Assembly (NCBI GenBank): GCA_963931055.1 | Contig: OZ006987.1 | Coordinates: 1,674,001 to 1,738,000, forward strand | DNA from: Coprenecus sp949297365 | GTDB taxonomy: Bacteria; Bacteroidota; Bacteroidia; Bacteroidales; UBA932 | Direction of reading: 5' to 3' | Length of the DNA stretch: 64,000 bases | Shown here: positions 1 to 8,641 of the stretch, one piece after another | Layout of the letters: each line of letters starts with the position of its first letter | Position numbering within the stretch: the stretch's first letter is position 1 | Notes under the pieces: generated by a model | The model's database searches: none | What the model was told of the DNA's origin: nothing | Seen by the model: the letters and a program-made list of their open reading frames with translations, nothing else | Program-made: the position numbers and the translations under genes

Positions 1-297
1 TATGATAATCATGACTATTATGCCAATAATACTTTTATTATGCCTATATACTTGCATCTCCGCTATTCCATTCTAGGCGGCAGACCCAATAATAAGGTGT
101 CTCCATATATTGCCTTTAATTTGGGAGCTGAGACTATGCAAGGTGGGGGTTTTTTCTTCGGTCCGTCTGTAGGTATTCAGATAAAAGGGTTGAATATAGG
201 GGATATGTGGATAGCTTTTGATCTCCCTTGTCATCTTCTTGGAGATTCAGATGTGTCGTACATTGATTTTTGTCTTAAGGTCGGCTGGACGTTTTAA
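1..297 (+). CDS. C-terminal fragment of a probable outer-membrane beta-barrel protein (5' end outside window)
   Basis: The reading frame is open from the first base and stops at 295-297, so the gene begins upstream of the window; the ATG at 40 is probably internal. The visible 98 residues alternate hydrophobic and polar residues, with glycine-rich turns, and end in an aromatic residue (VGWTF). That pattern is typical of the last strands of a Bacteroidetes outer-membrane beta-barrel. Base composition is clearly more AT-rich than the next gene. The stop lies 14 bases before the ATG of the caspase-domain gene, so the two may be co-transcribed. No specific family can be named from the fragment, and the barrel assignment is inferred from sequence texture only. 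Confidence 0.5.
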   Translation, partial: YDNHDYYANNTFIMPIYLHLRYSILGGRPNNKVSPYIAFNLGAETMQGGGFFFGPSVGIQIKGLNIGDMWIAFDLPCHLLGDSDVSYIDFCLKVGWTF

Positions 298-311
298 TAG
301 AGGTGTTTGTT

Positions 312-2219
312 ATGAGAAAAATATGTATAGAAGTGTTGATTGTGCTGGGGATATCTATGTTGTGGACAGCACGGGTGTGTGCGCAGGGATTTACGGTGGC
401 CAGGGACGAGGCAAGCGGGAAGTACGGATATAAGGCCAACGGAATCTGGATCATCGATCCGGAGTACGACCGTGCCGAGGCGTTCTCGGAAAGTATGGCC
501 GTGGTACGCAAGGACGGAAAGTACGGCTACATAGACGTGAGCGGCCGGCTGGTGATTCCGGTAAAGTATCAGGACGCGGGGTCGTTCTCGGCCGGACTGG
601 CCCCGGTATGTCTCTACGGCAAGTACGGTTATGTTGACAAGTCGGGGGAGATGGTCGTGCCGTTCAAGTACAGCTATGCCTTTCCGTTCAGCGAGGGTCT
701 GGCGGCAGTGGAACTCAACGGTAAGGTGGCTTACATCGGCCCGGACGGCAAGACGGTTATCCCTTATATGCTGGACTCCGGAAAGCCGTTCAAGGACGGT
801 ATAGCCGAGGTGACAGTGGACGGTCAGACCAAGTATATGGACAAGGTGGGCAATATCTTTGACGAGGTGTCGGAGGCGTTCAGCAGTTTCTCCGGATTTG
901 CCCGGCACATGATAGAGGAGAAGGTCAATGCCTGGCAGAAGAAGGGTCGCTACGAGAAGACGGCTGACTGGATGGCCAGGGTCAATGAGTCCACCAGGCA
1001 GCACATGGTGGATTCGCTGCTCGGGATAGCCCAGAGCGAGTATATCGCCTTCATGTCCAAGAATGTGGGCGGCCAGCAGACGATAGTGGACTACGATGCG
1101 GACGGGGAGATATTCCTGATACAGGACTCGTATTTCGGCTCGCTGCTCGTGCCGGTGCCGATAGCGGAGGCCGAGAATTTCGAGACCAGCTTCTCTTCGG
1201 TCAGCCGCACGCCCTATTATGCGATACAGAATGACGGTCTGGGGCTCAGGGAGATGACCTATACTCTTCCGGACGGCAGACAGTACCGGTACGACAACAG
1301 TTCCGACCTGACTTTTGCGATGGCCGACATCGAGTACGAGTTCGATGCCATCGACATCAATGCCGTGCCGGACAATGCGATGGCTGACAAGGGCAGCCAG
1401 CAGATAACCACCAGGCAGATATCGGTCGGAACATCCGATGTGGATAAAGGCATACCGGAGGCTTCCGAGGTCAACGACAGACTGTTCGCGGTGATTATCG
1501 CCAACGAGGACTATCAGAGGGAGGTGGATGTCAACTTTGCTGTCAATGACGGCAATACATTCGGAGAGTACTGCCGTAAGACCCTGGGAATCCCCGAGCA
1601 GAACATCCATATCGTGGAGAATGCTACCCTGAACAATATCCTGGCCGAGGTGGACTGGATAACCAAGGTGGCTGAGGCCTATCAGGGCGAGGCCGGGCTG
1701 ATATTCTACTATGCCGGTCACGGAATCCCGGACGAGAGTACGGGTGACGCATATCTGCTCCCCGTAGACGGCTACGGTTCGAACATCAACACAGGCTACA
1801 AACTGGACAATCTCTATGCGTCCCTGTCCTCGGCTCCGTCCCGGTATGCGTATGTGTTCCTGGATGCCTGCTTCTCGGGGGCTGAGCGCGGCGGCTCGAT
1901 GATTGCCTCAGCCAGAGGTATAGCCATCAGGGCCAAGGCTTCCGCCCCTAAGGGCAATATGGTGGTCTTCTCCGCCGCACAGGGAGACGAGACCGCATAC
2001 CCGTACAAGGAGAAGGGGCACGGTATGTTCACCTATTACCTGCTCAAGAAACTTCAGGAGTCAGGCGGTGATGTTACCCTTGGAGAATTGTCCGACTATG
2101 TCCGCAGCGAGGTCCGCAAGCAGTCCATCGTCTCCAATTCCAAGATGCAGACCCCTACGGTGACGGCTTCTCCGGCAATGAACAACTCGTGGCAGACTCT
2201 GCAGCTGGTCCGCCCCTAG
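312..2219 (+). CDS. Secreted WG-repeat protein with C-terminal caspase (peptidase C14) domain
   Basis: A protein of 635 residues with a signal peptide (hydrophobic core about residues 5-20, cleavage near VCAQG). Residues about 35-185 carry WG/KWG-type beta repeats, seen as GKYGYIDVSG, GKYGYVDKSG and related units. A linker of about 200 residues follows, and residues about 390-635 form a caspase-fold protease domain. The catalytic pair is present: His in FYYAGHG (about residue 470) and Cys in FLDACFSG (about residue 520). Bacterial caspase-like proteases usually cleave after basic residues; the substrate here is unknown. The signal peptide puts it in the periplasm or at the surface. I chose the ATG at 312 over an in-frame GTG at 303 because it fits the signal peptide. 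The WG repeats probably serve in binding. Confidence 0.88.
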   Translation: MRKICIEVLIVLGISMLWTARVCAQGFTVARDEASGKYGYKANGIWIIDPEYDRAEAFSESMAVVRKDGKYGYIDVSGRLVIPVKYQDAGSFSAGLAPVCLYGKYGYVDKSGEMVVPFKYSYAFPFSEGLAAVELNGKVAYIGPDGKTVIPYMLDSGKPFKDGIAEVTVDGQTKYMDKVGNIFDEVSEAFSSFSGFARHMIEEKVNAWQKKGRYEKTADWMARVNESTRQHMVDSLLGIAQSEYIAFMSKNVGGQQTIVDYDADGEIFLIQDSYFGSLLVPVPIAEAENFETSFSSVSRTPYYAIQNDGLGLREMTYTLPDGRQYRYDNSSDLTFAMADIEYEFDAIDINAVPDNAMADKGSQQITTRQISVGTSDVDKGIPEASEVNDRLFAVIIANEDYQREVDVNFAVNDGNTFGEYCRKTLGIPEQNIHIVENATLNNILAEVDWITKVAEAYQGEAGLIFYYAGHGIPDESTGDAYLLPVDGYGSNINTGYKLDNLYASLSSAPSRYAYVFLDACFSGAERGGSMIASARGIAIRAKASAPKGNMVVFSAAQGDETAYPYKEKGHGMFTYYLLKKLQESGGDVTLGELSDYVRSEVRKQSIVSNSKMQTPTVTASPAMNNSWQTLQLVRP

Positions 2220-2383
2220 TCAACGTGCGGGTGCATTCGCGCAGAACTACCTCCGTTACGGCCGCAGTATCCGTAGCAGCGTGGTTTGACTACGTGGACT
2301 GCCGCTCAGGCCTGATTGCGACACCTATCCTGCGTTGCCGGAAGTTAATGTATTGAATGATAGCGAATTGGGTAAATAGGCCG

Positions 2384-2440
2384 GAGGATAGGGGTGAGCA
2401 AAATCGGCTAAAAAAGCCAAAAACCGCCACCCCTATCCTC
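2384..2440. terminator. 13-bp inverted repeat between convergent genes, probable bidirectional terminator
   Basis: Arms at 2384-2396 (GAGGATAGGGGTG) and 2428-2440 (CACCCCTATCCTC) match perfectly across a 31-base AT-rich spacer, which itself holds a small GGCT/AGCC stem. It lies between the 3' ends of the caspase gene (plus) and galM (minus), where a terminator for both directions is expected. TCTCTATTTT follows the right arm. The rest of 2220-2640 contains no gene I can support; the only other structure there is the long inverted repeat at 2508-2601. Confidence 0.6.
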
Positions 2441-2507
2441 TCTCTATTTTGCCTTATTGATTGAGTGTTAATGTGTTGACATTTTCCACTCGAGGCTAGG
2501 TCTAAAC

Positions 2508-2601
2508 GTAATGCTCCTGAAAAGACTTGCCGCCCTCGGCACTAGAGGGACGGGGCCCGCCGCGCAGCGGTGGGAGGGCCTGGTCTTTTCAGGAGCATTA
2601 C
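2508..2601. repeat. Long inverted repeat with 19-bp perfect arms
   Basis: The arms 2508-2526 (GTAATGCTCCTGAAAAGAC) and 2583-2601 are exact reverse complements, separated by 56 GC-rich bases that can extend the stem imperfectly (GCCCTC pairing with GAGGGC). The total of 94 bases could form a cruciform or a long RNA hairpin just downstream of galM. It may be a terminator, an RNA-stabilising structure or a small repeat element. No coding frame across it looks real. Confidence 0.7.
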
Positions 2602-2639
2602 TTTTACGATGCCTTCGGACGGGAATGTGCCGTGGAGGG

Positions 2640-3632
2640 TCAGTCGGTGGAGAGTCTGAAGAGGATGGTGCGGCGGTAGGTCTGGCCGGGGCGGAGTTCC
2701 GTGGAGGGGAAGGCCGGGTGGTTGGGCGCATCGGGCAGGTCCTGGCACTCGATGGCCACGCCGTCGTAGTCGTGATAGCTGCGGCCGGATTTGCTGACGG
2801 GTGAGCCTTCGAGCCAGTTGCCGGTGTAGACCTGGGCTGCCGGCTGGTCGGTCCAGACCTCCAAGCGGCGGCCCGATACGGCGGAGCTGAGTTCCGCTGC
2901 CAGTTTCAGGCCCGGAGCACCATTGAGTACCCAGCAGTTGTCGTAGCCCTTGCCGTATTTCAGGGCCGGGAAGTCGGCCTTGATGTCGCGGCCGATGGGC
3001 TTGGCTGTGCGGAAGTCCATCGGCGTGCCATCCACGGGAGCGAACTCACCGGTGGGAACGAGCGAGGCGTCAGTGATCAGCCAGCGTGAGGCGTTGAGGC
3101 GCAAGTTGTGGCCGAAAATACTGCCGCTGTCCTCACCGTCAAGGTTCCAGTAGGTGTGATTGGTCAGGTTGATAACTGTAGGAGCGTCGGTAGTGGCCGT
3201 GAGCTCCAGTCTTAGCGAGTTGTCGTCTTCCCAGGAATACAGGGCCTCTACATGCATGTTCCCAGGATAGCCCTGGTCTCCGTCCGGACTGTCCAGAGCG
3301 AACAGCACCTGACACTCCGATGACCGCAGCACTTTCCACATCCGGTTGGCGAAACCGTCCGGTCCTCCGTGCAGTTGGTATTCAGGGTGATTCTTCACCA
3401 GGTCAAACCATTTGCCGTCCAGGCAGAACCGGCCTCCGGCGATGCGGTTGGCATACCTGCCGGGAATCTTCCCCATGCACGGGCCGTCGCCGAGATAGCT
3501 CGCCTCGTCCCTATAGCCCAGCACCACGTCGCCCATGACTCCGTTCTTGTCGGGGACGACCACCGACACTATGCCGGCGCCCCTTTCGGTGAGCATCACC
3601 GACGCTCCGGATTTATTGATAAGGTGTATCAT
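2640..3632 (-). CDS. galM: Aldose 1-epimerase (mutarotase)
   Basis: A 330-residue protein of normal length for GalM, which interconverts alpha and beta anomers of galactose and glucose in the cytoplasm. It shows the family signatures GRYANRIAGG (about residues 58-67), QLHGG with His88, TNHTYWNL with the likely catalytic acid His159, and AIECQDLPDAPN with the likely catalytic base Glu295. There is no signal peptide. Its start lies 3 bases after the galK stop, so it is translated as the last gene of the beta-galactosidase-galK-galM operon. It would feed alpha-galactose to galactokinase after lactose cleavage. Confidence 0.96.
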   Translation of the reverse strand: MIHLINKSGASVMLTERGAGIVSVVVPDKNGVMGDVVLGYRDEASYLGDGPCMGKIPGRYANRIAGGRFCLDGKWFDLVKNHPEYQLHGGPDGFANRMWKVLRSSECQVLFALDSPDGDQGYPGNMHVEALYSWEDDNSLRLELTATTDAPTVINLTNHTYWNLDGEDSGSIFGHNLRLNASRWLITDASLVPTGEFAPVDGTPMDFRTAKPIGRDIKADFPALKYGKGYDNCWVLNGAPGLKLAAELSSAVSGRRLEVWTDQPAAQVYTGNWLEGSPVSKSGRSYHDYDGVAIECQDLPDAPNHPAFPSTELRPGQTYRRTILFRLSTD

Positions 3633-3635
3633 GGC

Positions 3636-4790
3636 TTATTCGAGTTTACGGGCACCGTCACTGATGACCACAGGATATACTTTTGGATCATGACCGAATC
3701 GGGCGGCGTACTCTCTGACGGCCTTTGCTATGAACTCGTCGTAAAGGCTGTCCTTGACCAGGTTGATGGTGCAGCCGCCGAAACCTCCGCCCATGACTCT
3801 CGAGCCGGTCACTCCGCACTCACGGGCCAGGTCGTTGAGGAAGTCCAGTTCCGGACAGCTTACCTCATAGAGTCTGCTCATGCCGTGATGGGTCTCGTAC
3901 ATCTTCGCGCCCACAGTCTCATAGTCGTCCCGCTCCAAGGCATCGCACACATCCAGGACTCTCTGAATCTCCTCTATCACATATTCGGCCCTCATATAGT
4001 CCTCGTCGGACACTTTGCCTTTAACTTCAGCAAGCATGGCCATATCCACATCGCGCAGGTACTCTACCGAAGGATGTCCGGCGGCCTTTACAGCAGCCAC
4101 TACAGTCTCGCAGGAGGCGCGGCGCCTGTTGTAGGCCGACGATGCCAGCTCATGTTTGACCACCGAGTCAAGCAGCACGAGACGGTAGCCTTGAGGATGA
4201 AATGGATAGTAGCGGTATTCGAGTGAGCGGCAGTCCAGCCGGATAAGACTGCCGGCCTTGCCGAATATGGAAGCGAACTGATCCATGATGCCGCAGTTGA
4301 CACCGCAGTAATTATGCTCAGTGGCCTGTCCTATGCGGGCCAGCTGGAATTTGTCGATGCCCAGCCCCAGCATGTCGTTGAGAGCGAAGGCAAAGGTGCT
4401 TTCCAAGGCCGCCGAGGAGGACATGCCCGCTCCGAGCGGAACATCTCCGGCGAACACCGCGTCAAATCCTTTCAGCAGCGGCCCGCGGTATTTGATGATC
4501 TCCCTGCATACTCCGAACACATACCTGGCCCAGGATGCAGAGGGCGCGTCCTCTTCTCTGAAGCCGAACTCCGCCGAATCTTCCAAGTCTACGGAATATA
4601 CCCGTACCCGGTCAGTGCCGTTGAGGCGTATTTCGGCCATCATGCCCTTGTCAATGGCTCCCGGGAACACAAAGCCGCCGTTGTAGTCGGTGTGCTCGCC
4701 GATCAGGTTGATTCTTCCGGCAGAGGCGTAAAACTCACCCGATCCTCCGAAATGCTTCTGAAACTGTCCGTGAATCTTTTCTCTCATCAT
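3636..4790 (-). CDS. galK: Galactokinase
   Basis: A 384-residue GHMP-family kinase that phosphorylates alpha-D-galactose to galactose-1-phosphate with ATP, the first step of the Leloir pathway. Visible motifs are the galactokinase signature INLIGEHTDYNGG near the N-terminus (about residues 27-39), the phosphate-binding loop PLGAGMSSSAALE (about 118-130) and the C-terminal GHMP motif GGGFGGCT (about residue 340). It is the middle gene of the minus-strand operon, 21 bases after the beta-galactosidase stop and 3 bases before galM. No galT or galE occurs in this window, so galactose-1-phosphate must be handled by genes elsewhere. ATG codons at 4790 and 4787 are equally possible starts. Confidence 0.97.
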   Translation of the reverse strand: MMREKIHGQFQKHFGGSGEFYASAGRINLIGEHTDYNGGFVFPGAIDKGMMAEIRLNGTDRVRVYSVDLEDSAEFGFREEDAPSASWARYVFGVCREIIKYRGPLLKGFDAVFAGDVPLGAGMSSSAALESTFAFALNDMLGLGIDKFQLARIGQATEHNYCGVNCGIMDQFASIFGKAGSLIRLDCRSLEYRYYPFHPQGYRLVLLDSVVKHELASSAYNRRRASCETVVAAVKAAGHPSVEYLRDVDMAMLAEVKGKVSDEDYMRAEYVIEEIQRVLDVCDALERDDYETVGAKMYETHHGMSRLYEVSCPELDFLNDLARECGVTGSRVMGGGFGGCTINLVKDSLYDEFIAKAVREYAARFGHDPKVYPVVISDGARKLE

Positions 4791-4811
4791 ATGTCAGTGT
4801 TTTTTGTCAAA

Positions 4812-7352
4812 TTATCTTGAAATAGTCTCAAGTACGGCCTTCTTAAGGCCCTTTGCCTTGGCTGTCAGGGTTATCGGACCGGGAGTCCTGTCGCTCTGGA
4901 CGATGACGGTGAGCATACCGCTGAATGCGCTCATCTCCGGACTCTGGAAGGACTCCAGGCAGGTGGGGTCTCCGTTGGCCACGGCCCTGAACTGTCCTGC
5001 TCCGGATACCTCGAAGCGCACTTTCCGGGTGTCCAGCGGGCAGAGGTTGCCGTCGCGGTCCACGATGCGTACAGTTACGTACAGCAGATCCTTGCCGTCA
5101 GCGATAAGACTGTCCCTGGACGGTACGAGCTCTATCCTGTACGGCTTGCCGGCGGTGCGTATGGTCTTCCGTTCGGCCTCAAAATTGTTCTCATTGTAGG
5201 CGATGACCGTAATCTCACCGGGTTCATAGCGCACGTCATCCCATATCAGACGGTAGCGCGAGAGCAGGTCTTCCTCACCTTTCTCCCTGAATCCCATGCT
5301 TTTGCCATTGACCAGCAGCTCGGCCTTGGGCCAGGAGGTGTAGACGAACACAGGGGTGACGACTCCTTCGCGTCCTTCCCAGTTCCAGTGCGGCAGGACG
5401 TGCAGGGTAGGGCTGTCCTCATTCCAGACGCTGCGGTAGAGCCAGTAACGGTCCTTGGGTATGGAGGCCAGGTCGATAATCCCGAACATCGAGCTGTGGT
5501 TGGGCCATGCGTCGGTGTCGTAGGGAGTGGGTTCTCCCAGATAGTCGAATCCGGTCCACACGAACTGCCCCATGGTCCAGGGATAATCCTCTGCCAGAGC
5601 CAGATCCTCATCAGGGATATTGGACCAGCCGCAGTATTCCAGGTCGTAGGACGAACTCTGATGGTCCTCATAGAGGGCCCCTGCCTTTTTCTCTACGGGA
5701 AAATGATAAATGCCCCTGGAACTGACGGTCGAGGATGTCTCGCTGCCCAGCAGCATTTTCTGCGGCAATGTGTTGTATCCTTCCAGATATTTGAAAGTGC
5801 GGTAGTTGAATCCAGGTACGTCCAGCACGGCGGCGAAGCCGTTGGAGAGCACTGCGTCTATCTGGTCCATGCCGCAGGTGACGGGCCGTGTGGGGTCCTC
5901 CCTGTGGCAGATGTCCTGCAGGAAGCGGGCCACCTTGACTCCTTCCTCAGACCATTGGGACGGCACCTCGTTGCCGATGCTCCACATTACCACGGACGGG
6001 TTGTTGCGGTAGTGGCGGATCATATTGACCATGTCCTTCTCGGCCCATTCGTCGAAGAAGCGGTGGTAACCATTGAGGCATTTGGCCTCATTCCATTCGT
6101 CAAAATTCTCTATTACGACCATAAATCCCATCTCGTCGCACAGCTCGATGAGTTCAGGAGCAGGCATATTGTGGGTGGTGCGGATGGCATCGCAGCCCAT
6201 GTCCTTGAGCATGGTGAGCTGGTGGCGCAGGGCGGAGCGGTTGACGGCGGCTCCGAGCGGGCCGAGGTCGTGGTGCAGGCAGACGCCCTTGAACTTGCGG
6301 TTCTGTCCGTTGAGGTAGAACCCGGTCTCGGGACGGACTTCTATCGTCCTGATACCGAATGTGGTGGTGTAAGTATCGCAAAGTTCTTTCCTGGCCTGGA
6401 CGTATCTCTGCTCTCCCGGCTTGAAATCAGGGGGAGTGGGATAGATGGTGACTCCTGTCTCGGCCCGGTAAAGGCTGGGGGTTTCGGGTGACCACAGTTC
6501 CGGGTCGGTTATGCGGAATGTCTGCTCGGCTTTTACCAGCCCGTCCCCGTCATCTGATATGAGGGTGTAGCCTCCGGAACTGGCCACGACTTTGTCGTTG
6601 CGGTCGTATATCGTAGTAGTGAGCTGCATGTCGAATCCTTCCGGGATGCCTTCCACCTCAGCGGCGAGTCTGACAGTGGCCGTGTCCCCGCTCCCGTTGA
6701 GCTCAGTGGTGACGGTCGTGCCCCATACGGGTATGTGGGCCTCATTGCTCTCGATGAGCCAGACGTTTCTGTAAAGACCGGCTCCGGGATACCACCGCGA
6801 TGACTGAGGCTTGTTCTCCAGTCTGACTTTCAGTTCGTTGTTCTTTCCGTCCTCAGTCAGATACGGAGTGATGTCGCAGTAGAAGGAGTTGTAGCCGTAG
6901 GGCCAGAAGATGACCTCATGGCCGTTGACGTAGACCCTGGCCTCGCTCATGGCTCCGTCAAATATCAGCGTTGCCCGTCTCTTGCAGTAATAGGAGGATG
7001 CGCTTTGCTCCATATCGACATCCAGATTGCGGACATACCAGCCGACCCCCACGTAAGGGAGCCCTCCTGTGCGTCCTGTCTTGACGGAGGCTGTCTCCTC
7101 TCCGTTCTGAACTACGGCGATGGTCTGAATGTCGTTTTCCCGGTCAAACGGGCCGTAGATGGCCCAGTCGTGCGGAATGGTGACGTCCTCCCATTGTGCG
7201 GGATTCTCGCCCTTTCCGAATTTCCACCCTTCGTCCAGAAGGATAACTCTTCTCACATCCCCGTCTGTGTCGGCGTAGACTGAGGTCACGGCGCCTGCTG
7301 TCATCACTGACAGAGCCAGCGCAGTCTTGATGATAATGTTGGCTGTATTCAT
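4812..7352 (-). CDS. Exported beta-galactosidase, glycoside hydrolase family 2
   Basis: An 846-residue GH2 enzyme. The start at 7352 gives a clean signal peptide (hydrophobic stretch after MNTANIIIK, cleavage near VYADT); an upstream ATG at 7403 would bury it and precedes the likely promoter. The order is sugar-binding jelly-roll, immunoglobulin-like domain, then TIM barrel. The acid/base Glu lies in MWSIGNEV (about residue 462) and the nucleophile Glu in LLGSETSS (about residue 538). A C-terminal Ig-like region follows. Export suggests a periplasmic or surface enzyme acting on beta-galactosides. GH2 also includes beta-glucuronidases and mannosidases; the galK-galM context favours galactosidase, but substrate is inferred. 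Confidence 0.88.
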   Translation of the reverse strand: MNTANIIIKTALALSVMTAGAVTSVYADTDGDVRRVILLDEGWKFGKGENPAQWEDVTIPHDWAIYGPFDRENDIQTIAVVQNGEETASVKTGRTGGLPYVGVGWYVRNLDVDMEQSASSYYCKRRATLIFDGAMSEARVYVNGHEVIFWPYGYNSFYCDITPYLTEDGKNNELKVRLENKPQSSRWYPGAGLYRNVWLIESNEAHIPVWGTTVTTELNGSGDTATVRLAAEVEGIPEGFDMQLTTTIYDRNDKVVASSGGYTLISDDGDGLVKAEQTFRITDPELWSPETPSLYRAETGVTIYPTPPDFKPGEQRYVQARKELCDTYTTTFGIRTIEVRPETGFYLNGQNRKFKGVCLHHDLGPLGAAVNRSALRHQLTMLKDMGCDAIRTTHNMPAPELIELCDEMGFMVVIENFDEWNEAKCLNGYHRFFDEWAEKDMVNMIRHYRNNPSVVMWSIGNEVPSQWSEEGVKVARFLQDICHREDPTRPVTCGMDQIDAVLSNGFAAVLDVPGFNYRTFKYLEGYNTLPQKMLLGSETSSTVSSRGIYHFPVEKKAGALYEDHQSSSYDLEYCGWSNIPDEDLALAEDYPWTMGQFVWTGFDYLGEPTPYDTDAWPNHSSMFGIIDLASIPKDRYWLYRSVWNEDSPTLHVLPHWNWEGREGVVTPVFVYTSWPKAELLVNGKSMGFREKGEEDLLSRYRLIWDDVRYEPGEITVIAYNENNFEAERKTIRTAGKPYRIELVPSRDSLIADGKDLLYVTVRIVDRDGNLCPLDTRKVRFEVSGAGQFRAVANGDPTCLESFQSPEMSAFSGMLTVIVQSDRTPGPITLTAKAKGLKKAVLETISR

Positions 7353-7388
7353 GGCTTGAATATTTATTCCAAGTAGGCAATAATCATT

Positions 7389-7396
7389 CAAAGTTA
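7389..7396 (-). promoter_or_regulatory. Probable -7 element of the beta-galactosidase-galK-galM promoter
   Basis: On the minus strand the sequence reads TAACTTTG, a full match to the Bacteroidetes TAnnTTTG box. It is about 37 bases upstream of the chosen ATG at 7352, giving a leader of about 30 bases. No clear -33 TTTG is seen at the expected distance. Confidence 0.5.
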
Positions 7397-7422
7397 AGGA
7401 CAATTCTTGAAAAGTCCTACAG

Positions 7423-7459
7423 GAGGGTGACGCAAAAGGGTGCTTTTTGCGTCATCCTC
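7423..7459 (-). terminator. Hairpin overlapping the stop of the second chrA-type gene
   Basis: Arms 7423-7437 (GAGGGTGACGCAAAA) and 7445-7459 pair over 15 positions with one G-U, around a 7-base loop. The structure includes the last codons and stop of the upstream minus-strand gene, so it is a likely transcription end or mRNA-protecting hairpin. Its arm sequence closely resembles the arms of the element at 49997-50121. Confidence 0.6.
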
Positions 7460-8006
7460 AGCCGTATATGAGGTATCCGGCTCCTCCTGCCGCGATGATG
7501 ATCCAGATGGGGTTGGCTTTCAGCAGCAGGGCGATGAAGGCCGCTGCGAACAGAGCCCAGCTCCACCAGTCTATGAAGTTGTAGGGGGTGATCAGGATGA
7601 TGGCGGCCGCGGCTATCATGCCTATCGTGACCGGTCGCATTATTTTCAGGATGGACGCAAACCAGGGATTGTTCTTGAATCTCTCGAAGAGGATGCAGAT
7701 CCACAGTACCAGCAGGTATGAGGGCAGGACTACCGCTATGGTCGCCGTCAGCGAGCCAAGTACGCTTATGGCTGGACTGAATCCCATGGCATGGGGCACG
7801 GAGTAGCCGATGTAGGTCGCGCTGTTGATGCCTATCGGACCCGGGGACATCTGGGATATGGCCACGATGTCGGTGAACTCCTCCGGGGTGAGCCACTGAT
7901 GTACGGTCACTACCTGGTTCTGAATCAGGGACAGCATCGCATACCCTCCCCCGAATGTGAACGCTCCTATTATAAAGAAGGTGCAGAAGAGCTGAAGGAA
8001 TATCAT
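7458..8006 (-). CDS. Chromate-transporter-family half protein, second of a pair
   Basis: A 182-residue, strongly hydrophobic membrane protein of the short-chain ChrA family (CHR). The N-terminal family motif GAFTFGGGYAMLSLIQ is present, with SQMSPGPIGIN later, followed by about five membrane segments. Full-length ChrA joins two such halves; here they are separate genes, and this one starts inside the stop of its partner (ATGA overlap at 8003-8006). The pair probably works as a heterodimer. The family moves chromate outward by anion exchange in studied cases, but in gut Bacteroidales the natural substrate is unproven. Confidence 0.88.
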   Translation of the reverse strand: MIFLQLFCTFFIIGAFTFGGGYAMLSLIQNQVVTVHQWLTPEEFTDIVAISQMSPGPIGINSATYIGYSVPHAMGFSPAISVLGSLTATIAVVLPSYLLVLWICILFERFKNNPWFASILKIMRPVTIGMIAAAAIILITPYNFIDWWSWALFAAAFIALLLKANPIWIIIAAGGAGYLIYG

Positions 8007-8563
8007 TTCTCCGCCTCCTTTTTATGATTGTGCCTGTCCTGCCGGCTGAAGGCCATCATCAGGCCGCCGAAGATGGCTGTTATTATGATCCAGATGGGGG
8101 ATATCTTTAGGAATGCGATGAGAACTGTGGCGGCAACGGCTATCGCGCCGGTTATCCAGTTGAGCCGGTTCTTTATCGCCATGCGGATGACAGGGGCGGC
8201 TATCAGGGCGACTACTGCCGGACGGATGCCCTTGAATACTGCCTGGACGGCGGCATTGTCCTTGAAAGTCGTGAAGACTGCGGCCACGAGCAGTATTATT
8301 ATAAAGGGAGGGACCACGCTTCCGATGGTGGCGACGATGCTTCCCCTTATTCCGGCGATCCGGTGTCCGATGAAGATTGCTACATTGACGGCGATGAGTC
8401 CCGGCGCGGACTGGGCGATGGAGATCATATCCAGAAAATCCTCATCGTCAATCCATTTGTGTTTATATACTACCTCCCTCTCTATCAGCGGGATCATAGC
8501 CACACCTCCACCTAGGGTGAAGGCTCCTATCTTCGCGAAAATGATGAACAGTTTCCAATACAT
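8003..8563 (-). CDS. Chromate-transporter-family half protein, first of a pair
   Basis: A 186-residue membrane protein with the ChrA half-domain signature GAFTLGGGVAMIPLIER, then the SIAQSAPGLIAVN motif and about five hydrophobic segments. I took the ATG at 8563; the frame extends to a TTG at 8590, but that lies in the AT-rich dyad shared with the rRNA promoter and would be an unusual start. It overlaps the downstream half-transporter by four bases, so the two are translationally coupled. It is divergent from the 16S operon, and the two promoters must share the 8563-8640 space. Confidence 0.87.
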   Translation of the reverse strand: MYWKLFIIFAKIGAFTLGGGVAMIPLIEREVVYKHKWIDDEDFLDMISIAQSAPGLIAVNVAIFIGHRIAGIRGSIVATIGSVVPPFIIILLVAAVFTTFKDNAAVQAVFKGIRPAVVALIAAPVIRMAIKNRLNWITGAIAVAATVLIAFLKISPIWIIITAIFGGLMMAFSRQDRHNHKKEAEK

Positions 8564-8573
8564 GGCGCAAAGA

Positions 8574-8637
8574 TTGAAAAATTTTTTCAAAAAAATTGCA
8601 AAAAAATTTGGTGGTTAAAAAATAGTCCGTATATTTG
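8574..8637 (+). promoter_or_regulatory. Strong promoter of the 16S rRNA operon with upstream dyad
   Basis: From left to right: an AT-rich dyad (TTGAAAA..TTTTCAA, 8574-8590), an A-tract, a -33 element TTTGG starting at 8607, and a -7 element TATATTTG at 8630-8637. The spacing between TTTG and TA is 19 bases, as in known Bacteroidetes promoters. The transcript would begin near 8641-8645 in GCAGCCCGTTT. The same arrangement recurs upstream of rplP (36332-36393). Confidence 0.8.
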
Positions 8638-8641
8638 CAGC

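Noticed and set aside
294..1721. 475-codon frame antisense to the caspase gene
   Set aside because: Composition artefact opposite a gene with intact domains; repetitive His/Val/Leu pattern and no domain.
2468..2804. Several short frames around the inverted repeat after galM
   Set aside because: Low-complexity Pro/Arg or Gly frames on both strands through a GC-rich hairpin and the galM end; no start signals.
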